Source: Proteles cristata cristata
Lineage: Eukaryota > Chordata > Mammalia > Carnivora > Hyaenidae
Length of the DNA: 64,000 nt
Direction: 5' to 3'
Assembly: GCA_017311185.1 (NCBI GenBank)
Contig: JAESUZ010001269.1
Coordinates: forward strand, 1,364,001 to 1,428,000
Below are positions 55,521 through 64,000 of the stretch, piece by piece (the stretch's first letter is position 1; every line of letters starts with the position of its first letter). A model generated the notes under the pieces. It ran no database searches. It worked only from the letters and a program-made list of their open reading frames with translations, and had not been told where the DNA came from. The position numbers and the translations under genes are program-made.

Positions 55521-57254
55521 CTAAAGTCAGTAAAAACTAGAAACTTCCATCAGTCATTTAATCTCAATGATGACTTAAATGGATATTCAACTTTTATTTC
55601 CTATCTTTTCTCCCCTCACACCCTATTTTTAGATTTACCCAATACTTTTGGTTATAATGACTCAGAATTGCACTATGCACAGAAAGAAATGAGATGTCAA
55701 TGTTTTTATGAATGCTTCTGGGTAAAACAGGTTTCGCATGTGTCTTATCACCTGATGTTGTAACTGGTTTATAGGAGATGCTGTTTCTGAGATTGAAATT
55801 GTTACAGTCTTCTCCCTATGGCCTATATTGATAGCAAATCCAGTGCCTTAATGAATGAAACATAACTATCTAGAAGACCTGAAAAGCCAAATGCCATACA
55901 GTCCCATCTTTACTAACTAATAAGCTAACATGTAGATATAACATTTTTCTTTTCTGATTTAAAAAAAAATTATTCTGTCTTGTGGCAGTATGCTGTAAAG
56001 ATGGTAGAAACACATGCACATTCAACTCTAAACTACCAAGGAGGTTTGGTACTTAGTTTTGGAAAAGGCCCATCAAACAATCACCACCAGCTCATCATGT
56101 GCTATGAAACATCAGGCCTGGTAATTGGAAAACACTTGAAGAAGGTAGACTATACATAAATATTTGTAGCCTGCTGGGGTATTTTCCCAATTGTAAAAAT
56201 GTTAGAGAAAATATGAAGAAAATGTGCACCATTTGCTTGGAGAAAGAATGCTTTATATTCTATGCCAATGTCTCTTTCTTCTTTTTCTTTCTTACTTTTT
56301 TTTTAGTACTAGGAATTAAAAATATTTGGTGCAGCCTTAGGTAGAATATGATCCAGTGACAAAATATAATTGTGAATTGTCTAGCTTCTAATCTGTTTTA
56401 ACTATTTTCTTTACCTCTGTGCACAATTGGCTCCTAGATGAAGAACCTCACTGTTACCACCTACTTTCTTGATTAGTATTGACTAAATCATAATATGGGT
56501 CCTCCTGGGGGATCTTCTGTTGAGTAAAGTTATTTCCGTTACTGGATCCTTCCCAGTACGGTGTCTGTAAAACATTCTGAATTTTTTGGTTGTTATCAAA
56601 ACAGTCTCCTAAGCCCACGGTCTGGGTTCTGATTTGGATTGGAGAGTTGCAGTTTCATAAGGATCAAATGAATGTGCATTTCTGGAAGGAAGGAACATTT
56701 TTTGTGGTCACAGAAAATGCCACCGGACATCACCAGTTTTATACTTAGGGGCATCTGAGAAGAATGTGATATTTTTCCATATTTTAGCTTCTTGCGTTTT
56801 GAAGCTAGGTTCCTTGAATCAGTGGCATGTTCTTATGCTGGAATGAGTTTTTGCTTAGTGTGATTGTAGATATACTTGGTCATACTTCAGCCACCAGTAT
56901 TTGGGAGTTCCCTGAATTAAATGTGTGTACTGAATCTGACCCATGTAATTGTTGAACATGAGAAATTGGATGCAGATGTATTATAGTCTCTGCTCAGATT
57001 CAGGCACTACTCTCAAAGTTAAGAGGACAAAGGGAGGATTTGTATAAGACAGTTCACCAATAATCAGGCTGCATTTTTTTTTCTGTGTCTTGTTTAATGA
57101 ATCTCAGGATTTTCTTGAAAGAGATAAATGGAAAATGTGGGGGAAAGCATGGATGATTTGGTGGTGGAAAAAGGAGAAAGGAATAAATATAAATGGGGAT
57201 GTAGATTAATTTGGTAGTGGATCAGGAAACTTTGGTGGAAGATACACATTTCTA
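55521..57254. other. Apparently unique sequence
   Basis: No repeat family recognised. Some pyrimidine-rich patches (56270-56310). No other exon-like frame that I would defend. Confidence 0.4.
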
Positions 57255-57870
57255 AGAACTTCTTTTTATATTATTTATTTTGAAACAATTTCAAACTGGA
57301 GAAAAATTACAAAAATAAAAAACTTCTATATTCCCTCACCCAAGTTCTCCAAATGTTAACATTCTACCACATTTGTTCTCTCTCTTTCTCATCCTCCAGT
57401 GTGTATTTTTCAAAAAAACAAGAATACTTTCTTACATAACTAAATGCCAACATCCAAAGAAATCAATAGTCATACAACACTGTTATCCAACCCACAGACT
57501 CTATTTGGATTTTACCAACTGTACCAGTTGTATCTCTTATTCCTTTCTGGTCCAGCATCCAGTTCTTATCATGAACTACATTTGGTTGTCATATCTCTTT
57601 AGGCTCTTCAACCCAGAATAGGTCCTTAGTGTTTCTTTGGTTTTAGTGATCTTGACTTTTAAATCAGTGACTTTATTCTGAAGGGTATTTCTCAACCTGA
57701 GTCCATCTGATGTTTCCTTGGGAGTAGTGTCAAGTCCTTCTTTCTTGGCAGAAATACTACAGAAGTAATGCTGTGCTCTTCCCAGTATGTGACATTAGGG
57801 GTGTGCCTAGTATCTACCCATCTCTCTATGAGTGAGGCTAACCTTGATCACCAGGCAAGTAATTGTCTGC
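57255..57870 (-). mobile_element. Ancient L1M-type fragment, antisense
   Basis: Recognisable old-L1 order: tattttgaaacaatttcaaa, ttccctcacccaagttctcc, aaatgttaacattctaccac, cttacataactaaatgcc, catttggttgtcatatctct and ccatctgatgtttccttggg. The orientation is assigned from memory of the family. Confidence 0.6.
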
Positions 57871-58205
57871 AGTCAGCAAGCTGGATACCCAGAAGAGCCA
57901 ATTGTATAAGATCCAGTCTAAGTCTGAATCCAAAAGCAGAAGACCAATGTCCCAGCTCAAAGACAGGCAGAGAAAGTGAATCTTCCCTACTCTGCCTTTT
58001 TTATTCTAGTCAGACCTCTAACAAATTGGATAAAGCCAATCCACACTAGGGAGGGCAATCTGCTTTACTCACTCTGCTTATTTAAATATTCATCTCATCC
58101 AGTAACACCCTCACAGACATACCCAGAATAATGTTTAACCAAATATCTGGGCACACCATGGCCAAGTCAGACTGACTGTAAAATTAACCATTGTAAGTTC
58201 AACCC
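57871..58205 (-). mobile_element. LTR-like block, possibly the 3' LTR of the adjacent provirus
   Basis: Contains gagggcaatctgctttactc, acaccctcacagacataccc, agaataatgtttaaccaaat and taaaattaaccattgta, which I associate with an ancient dispersed LTR-type repeat. It lies on the 3' side of the antisense ERVL-type internal sequence, where a 3' LTR would be, but the pairing is not proven. Confidence 0.45.
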
Positions 58206-59171
58206 TTGTCAACTTGGAACTCATGCACATCTTAAACCATATTGAATTCCCAAATAAAGACAATAAAATTCCAGCTAATATAGTACACCTGTCCTGCATA
58301 CAACCAAAACTACACTAACCCCTTACTCAGAAGAGGAGGTGAAGTCCTTGAGTGATGTTTACTCTTCTCCTTGATAACTAGTAATTTAAATACAATACTT
58401 AACAAAGTATTGCTATGAAAAGTTAACAATACTTAATTGCTATGATATAAACTCAGTAAATCTTATAATGGCATAAGAGAAGGAAGAAAAGAAAGATTTT
58501 ATATACAAATATATTCATAACAATCCAAGAAGGAAAAACTCATGACAATTATAGTCCTCATTTCTATAACTGTTCACATGGTCATGGTTGATATTTACAA
58601 ATAACTTCTTCCAATATCCAGTTTATATTACCTTTGCCATCAACAAGCACCTCAACCAGTTATGGTTTGCTACCTAATGGAGTGACTCAAAACTTTATTC
58701 CTAAACAATCAAGGTGATTAGTAAATCCTGCCTGGATTGGTTGTAGTTTTCCATTGGCCTTAATCACAGGTAATGGTAATATTTAGAAATACCCTGAGGT
58801 ATCTCACATTATTCCAAACATACTCTTCCTTATCTCCATTGTGGAGTAACAGTCCAGTTTTTCTTTGGTAATCACGATCAGTCACCCCAGACAGGATAGT
58901 AACTGTCTATTCTTTGTCTGTTGATTCACAGGCATGAGAAAACTCAAAGGAGCTAGATGATAGTCCTAACTTCCAGTTCAATGGAATCATTATTGTGTCC
59001 CCTAGTAGAAGCATATCTCTCTTTGTAACTAAGACCTTTAGGCTAGCAAAGCATAATATCTTGGGACGAAGAAACAAAAACTTTGCTAGTAGGTCACTTG
59101 AGGTGATAGAATTGTCACTCTAATTCCCTCCTCTTTAATCCTGGACCCATGTACTGGATGCTGACTCAGAG

Positions 59172-59255
59172 CATACATATATATATATATACATATATAT
59201 ACATATATACATACATGTACATATATACATACATATACATATACATATATGTATT
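59172..59255. repeat. (TA)n/(CATA)n microsatellite
   Basis: Alternating TATA and CATA units over about 80 bases, next to an antisense SINE within the ERVL remnant. Confidence 0.92.
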
Positions 59256-59333
59256 TCTAAGTATCACCTTCTGGAGAACCTTACCCCAACCCTGCAAGTA
59301 TTGTCACCTAACTGCTGTTGTAACTGAGTCTTT

Positions 59334-59560
59334 TTTTTTTTTTAATTTTTTAATGTTTTTTTTTCTCTGACAGAGAGAGAGAGAGAGAGCACATTAGCAG
59401 GGGAGGTCAGAGAGAGAGGGAGACACAGAATCTGAAAAAGGCTCTGGGTTCTGAGCTAGGTGTCAGCATGAGCCCGACGTGGGGCTTGAACCCACAAACC
59501 CTGAGATCATGACCTGAGCTGAAGTCAGACACCTTACCGACTGAACCACCCAGGCACCCC
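59334..59560 (-). mobile_element. CAN-SINE, antisense, 15-bp exact TSD
   Basis: An exact duplication, tgtaactgagtcttt, at 59319-59333 and 59561-59575. It has a (GA)n run at 59373-59389 and the head ends at caggcacccc. It is inserted in the ERVL remnant and so younger than it. Confidence 0.97.
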
Positions 59561-59574
59561 TGTAACTGAGTCTT

Positions 59575-61650
59575 TAAAAAGCTGTTTCACCATTCTGTCA
59601 AAACAGCTGCTTCAGAATAGTGAGCAAGATCATAAGGCCAGTAAATTCCATGAACATGGGCCCATTGCCACACTTATTTTGCTTTGAAGTGAGTTCTTTG
59701 ATCATAAGTTTGCTATGTGGAATACCATGATGGTGAATAAGGCATTCTGTAAGTCCATTAGTGGTAGTTTTGGCAGAATCATTGCATACAGGGAAGGCAA
59801 ATCCATATCCAGAGTGAGTGTCAATTCACATAAGAACAAAATGCTCCTCTTTCATAATGAAAGTGGTCCAGTGAAATCAACCTGCCACCTAGTAGCTGGC
59901 TGATTACCCCAGGGAATAGTGCTGTAGGGGAAACTTGGCGTTGATTGTTAACACCAGCAGATTGGACACTCAGCTGTGGCCATGGCGAGGTTGACCTTGG
60001 TAAGTGGAAGTCCACATTGCTAAGTTCATGCATAACCCATCCCTGCCACCATGGCCACTTATTCTTGAGCCTATACAGTGATGACAGGAGTAGCTGAGGA
60101 GAGGTTGACTGGTAGCCATTGAATGAGGCATCCTATATACTTCATTGTTAAAAATCCTCCTCTGCTATAGTCACCCTTAGGTGAGCATTCACATGGAACA
60201 CAAATATATCTTCATGTTTTTTTCCCTATTTAGAGAGGTCTGTCCATATATGTCTTACCCAAATTTCTTTGTTACCAATTTTCTAACCATGTTCTTGTTG
60301 AGTCCCTGGCCATCCAGTCAAATCATTACTGACAGCCCATGAATCAGTATATAATTACATACCTAATCATTTCTCTTTCCAAGCAGAGTGAACAACCAAA
60401 TGGACTGCTTAAAGTTCTGCCCACTGGGAAGATTTCATTTCACCACTATCCTTCAGGCAATATCCCAGAAATTGACTATAATGCTTTCTGATGATACCTG
60501 TATATCATGCAGAATCATCTACCAACTAGGCCCAAGTCTTCTCTTATGTTAATTGAATGTAAGGAACTCATCATAAGGTCATAGTTGCAGATTGGGATAA
60601 TGAAGGGAATGTAGCAGGAATGAGAGCATGAACATTTGAGCCACTTATTCATATAATTTATTTGTGCCTTCAAGGCCTCCTTGAGCCATATTACATATAT
60701 ACCACTTCCATTTGATGATGCAGTGCTGCTGTGCATGCCCAAATTTATGTCTCGGTGAGTCAGATAACTCCAAGTTCATAACCCAGGTTGCCCATGGCTA
60801 GGCATTCAGTCTCTACTACTTTATCAAAAGGACAGTAGTTTTCTGTGGAGGATGGTAGGCCTTTGCTCCAAAATCCTAAGGGCCTATAGTGCATTCACTT
60901 ATAGGGACATGCCAAAGGCTCCAAACAGCATCCATATCTGTCACTGACATTTCGAGCACATTGGATTTGTGGCAGAGTAGCTGGCACTGCAGTCTGACCT
61001 GTTGTAGTGCTTTCTCTACTAATCAAAATCAAAATCAAAATTAGCAGCTTTTCAGGTCACTCAGTAAATGCGCTGAAGTAATACACTCAGATGAGGAATA
61101 TGTTACCTCAAAAACATATGGATTTGTAGGAGGGGCTAGGTGCAACAACTCATCCTTCCATTTAGAAAGTATATCTTAATATGTCCTTTGCCATTAGACT
61201 CCTCAAAATCCCCTGGATTATGGTACATCTCAAGCAGCTATTGCTTCTTGCTGACTAGATCCAGTCAGCCTAAGATTATCAGTGTAACAGACCAGCGTGA
61301 TATCTTGTGGAAGGAAAGGCAATCAAGATCTCGGCAAATAGAATTATGACGTAGGGCTGGAGAGTTGATAATCCCCAAAGGTAAGACAGTGAAGTTGTAT
61401 TGTTGTCCTTGCCAGCTGAAAGTAAACTTCTGGTTGTCCTCGTTAACCTAGGAAAAGTTGTATGGACTTTTCCCCAGGGAGTTATACTGATAAAGAAGTT
61501 ATAGGTCCCTTTGGAAAAGGATGGGAGAATTATTAACAGTGTAAATTTTTGTCGGGCCTTCCCTTCATTGAAGGGGCTTTGGGTCTGTTAACTGGTTCAA
61601 GTCTGGAAATTGATTGAGGGACTATGACTCTTTGTTTTTCTGTTCAGGTT
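59575..61650 (-). pseudogene. ERVL-type pol remnant, inactive
   Basis: The pol relic encoded reverse transcriptase, RNase H and integrase. The RT active-site box, normally YxDD, reads Y-T-D-N at minus-strand 61286-61275, so a catalytic aspartate is lost. The integrase part retains short recognisable text around 59821-60033, but the frame is broken by many stops and shifts. No intact domain remains, and the copy is a fossil. Confidence 0.65.
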
Positions 61651-62220
61651 AAATTTTTGTTCACTTGGCCTAGGATTTTTCTGCTTCTATAATCAAGTAA
61701 GAATTTAGTAGTTTTCATATCTCTTCCACTTTTAGAAACACCACAATCAGGTACTCAATGCCATTGGTTTACATGAGTTAGACTGTTCTAATTGCTGCTT
61801 TGATTCTGTCATCTACTACCATAACCATGCCAACCTTGCCTTTGGCGATTGAGTGCTACCACTTGGCCCCTGCCTCCCTGAAACCCAATTACCCCCATTG
61901 CATTTAGGTTTCCCAATTCAGTGACTGTAGTTCCCACTGTAAGCTCTGACCTATAGAGAAGACCTATCATAGATCTTCCAGGATGCTAGGATTCTTCTTA
62001 CCAATTTATTTCTCACAGTAGTGGTGAAAGGCATGCCTTTTAAACCCTCTCATTGTGAGTGAGTAGGTCTTAAATGACAAATTTACTCTAACATTTCAAT
62101 ATTTCTAAGCCTTTAATCCTTGTCCATTAAACCAAAGCAGGTCTGGGATTTCTAATTTGTTCACTATAGGCCAGCCACCTTTTAGTCCATGTTTCAGCCA
62201 ACCAAACAAATGAACTGTGA

Positions 62221-62392
62221 GATTTCTCTTTCTGTTGCTTCATTATTGGTGTATAAAAATGCAACCGATTTCTGTACATTGATTTTATATCCTGCAACAC
62301 TGCTGAATTCATGGATTAGTTCTAGTAGGCTTCTGGTAGAGTATGTCAAGTTTTCTATATAGAGTATCATGTCGTCTGCGAAAAGTGAAACT
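62221..62392 (-). mobile_element. Inverted 5' segment of a young L1
   Basis: On the minus strand this is L1 ORF2 RT sequence from the catalytic box F-A-D-D (62382-62371, intact) to a point just before the sequence with which the sense part begins. Together with 62393 onwards it forms one L1 with an inverted 5' end. Confidence 0.93.
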
Positions 62393-64000
62393 GATCCTAT
62401 TCATAATTGCACAAAAAAATCATAAAATACCTAGGAATAAACCTAACCAAAAATATAGGATATCTGTATAATGAAAACTATATAAAACTTATGAAGGAAA
62501 TTGAAGAAAATACAAAGAAATGGAAAAACATTCCATGCTCATTGGGTCGGAAGAATAAATATGTTAAAATGTCATTACTACCCAAAGCAATCTACACATT
62601 CAATGCAATCCCAATCAAAATTGAACCAGCACTCTTCTCAAAACTAGAACAAACTATCCTAAAATTTGTATGGAACCACAAAAGACCCCTAATAGCCAAA
62701 GTAATATTGAAGAAGAAAACCAAAACGGGAGGTATCAACATCCCAGACTTTAGCCTCTACTACAAAGCTGTCGTCATCAAGACAGTATGATATTGGCACA
62801 AAAACAGACACATAGACCAATGGAATAGAATTGAGAACTCAGAACTGAACCCACAAATGTATGGCCAACTAATCTTTCACAAAGCAGGAAAGAGTATTCA
62901 ATGGAAAAAAGACAGCCTCTTTAACAGATGGTGCTGGGAGAATTGGACAACAACATGCAGAAGAATGAAACTAGATCAATTTCTCACACCATACACCAAA
63001 ATAAACTCAAAATGGATAAAGGACCTATATGTGAGACAGGAAACCATTAAAACCCTAGAGGAGAAAGCAGGAAACAACCCCCTTGGCCTCAACCACAGCA
63101 ATTTCTTCCTTGACACATCCCCAAAGGCAAGGGAATCAAGAGCAAAAATGAACTACTGGGACCTCATCAAGATAAAAAACTTCTGCATGGCAAAGGAAAC
63201 AATCCATAAAACTAATAGGCAACCAACGGAATGGGAAAAGATAGTTGCAAATGACATATCAGATAAAGGGCTAGTATCCAATATCTATAAGGAACTCACC
63301 AAACTCCACACCCGAATAACAAATAATCCAGTGAAGAAATGGGCGGAAGACATGAACAGACACTTCTCCAAAGAGGACATCCAGATGGCCAATAGACACA
63401 TGAAACGATGCTCAGCTTCCCTCCTCATCAGGGAAATACAAATCAAAACCACACTGAGATACCACCTCACACCAGTCAGAGTGGCTAAAATGAACAAATC
63501 AGGAGACTATAGATGCTGGCGAGGATGTGGAGAAATGGGCACCCTCCTACACTCTTGGTGGGAATGTAAACTGGTTCAGCTCCTCTGGAAAACAGTGTGG
63601 AGGTTCCTCAAAAAATTAACAATAGAACTCCCCTATGACCCAGCAATAGTACTGCTAGAAATTTACCCAAGGGATACAGAAATGCTGAGGCATAGGAGCA
63701 CATGTACCCCAATGTTCATAGCAGCACTCTCAACAATAGCCAAAACATGGAAAGAACCTAAGTGTCCATCAACTGATGAATGGATCAAGAAGATGTGGTT
63801 TATCTATACATGGAATACTACATAGCAATGAGAAAGAATGAAATCTGGCCATGTGTAGCAACATGGATGGACCTTGAGGGTGTTATGCTGAGCGAAATAA
63901 GTCAGGCAAAGAAGGACAAATACCATATGTTTGCACATATAGGTGGATTAGGAGGAAGTTAATGGAGGACGAAGTGGGAGAAGGGGGAAAATAGTTGGGG
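62393..64000 (+). mobile_element. Young felid L1, sense part, running off the window
   Basis: Starts at gatcctattcataattgcac, directly downstream in L1 order of where the inverted segment ends, and continues to the 3' UTR. It is very similar to the minus-strand L1 at 6754-8412. The 3' end and the right-hand TSD are outside the window. The left target edge is near 62220 (caaatgaactgtga). Confidence 0.95.
62407..63962 (+). pseudogene. L1 ORF2 C-terminal half, two lesions
   Basis: An almost intact reading frame for the RT thumb and C-terminus. 62407-62790 and 62857-63825 are in the same frame, separated only by a TGA at 62788-62790 where related text has TGG (Trp). The C-X3-C-X7-H-X4-C zinc knuckle is complete at 63514-63567. 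One base is missing near 63809 (tatacatgg against tataccatgg in the copy at 6754), shifting the last 50 or so codons into another frame that ends in G-G-L-G-G-S and a stop at 63960-63962. The catalytic RT box is on the inverted segment, so no functional enzyme can be made. Confidence 0.93.

Larger units (their letters stand above)
58206..62220 (-). mobile_element. Decayed ERVL-type endogenous retrovirus, internal region
   Basis: Minus-strand internal sequence of an old ERVL-class element. From right to left it carries a reverse-transcriptase region (about 61200-61600), RNase H (about 60500-61000), integrase (about 59580-60050) and 3' sequence to 58206. It is interrupted by a SINE at 59334-59560 and a TA-rich microsatellite at 59172-59255, and its right end is cut by a young L1 at 62221. 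ERVL elements characteristically lack env, and I see no env-like block. No 5' LTR is visible in the window. Confidence 0.65.

Noticed and set aside
61021..61042. Short aatcaa tandem repeat as a functional site
   Set aside because: Only about three and a half units within decayed ERV sequence. No regulatory motif is evident.
58206..62220. A host protein gene on the minus strand
   Set aside because: The short open pieces match retroviral RT and integrase patterns and are broken by many stops, so it is an ERVL-type fossil.

Overview
This is intergenic or intronic DNA of a carnivoran mammal, most likely a felid. The main evidence is about twenty tRNA-Lys-derived CAN-SINE copies of the cat type: a head close to ggcgcctgggtggctcag, a (TC)n tract and an aataaataaa tail. 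They sit among carnivore LINE-1 (L1) elements, some of them young, and a background of ancient mammalian repeats (MIR, L2, MaLR LTRs, a Tigger-like DNA transposon, an ERVL-type provirus). I found no conventional protein-coding gene, RNA gene, CRISPR array or prokaryotic feature. Every long open frame I could assign is a piece of L1 ORF1 or ORF2 or of another transposon.

Layout. 1-3.4 kb: old L1 pieces with a 61-bp perfect inverted repeat. 3.4-6.1 kb: five SINE loci, including an opposed pair and a fused inverted doublet. 6.75-8.41 kb: a young 5'-truncated L1 on the minus strand with an 18-bp target-site duplication (TSD). 8.4-21.7 kb: an MLT1-type LTR, SINEs, decayed L1M segments, a MIR and an L2, and a G-rich run. 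21.7-26.5 kb: SINEs, a 2.9-kb L1 and further L1 tails in both orientations. 26.5-42.5 kb: mostly low-repeat DNA with MIR, L2 and MLT1 remnants, SINEs, a 290-bp young L1 stub, a 31-bp minisatellite and a Tigger remnant. 42.6-52.1 kb: an old antisense L1 split by a sense-strand L1 of about 3.9 kb. Both have lost the reverse-transcriptase core, and SINEs are inserted in the nest. 52.4-57.2 kb: an LTR split by a SINE, a MIR, L2-like and unique sequence. 57.25-62.2 kb: an L1M fragment, an LTR-like block and a decayed antisense ERVL-type pol region. 62.2-64.0 kb: a young L1 with a twin-priming 5' inversion, running off the window.

The features do not form a pathway. They record successive insertions: MIR, L2, MaLR, ERVL and Tigger first, then L1M, then carnivore L1, then CAN-SINEs and the youngest L1s. 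The relative order can be read from which element interrupts which. No new molecular system is visible. The observations most worth checking are the perfect palindrome, the nested RT-less L1s, the SINE-L1 composite with shared flanking duplications, the twin-priming L1, the repeat in the L1 5' leader, and one unrecognised 92-codon open segment near 55.4 kb. Repeat family names come from memory of consensus sequences, not from a search. Boundaries without a stated TSD are approximate.
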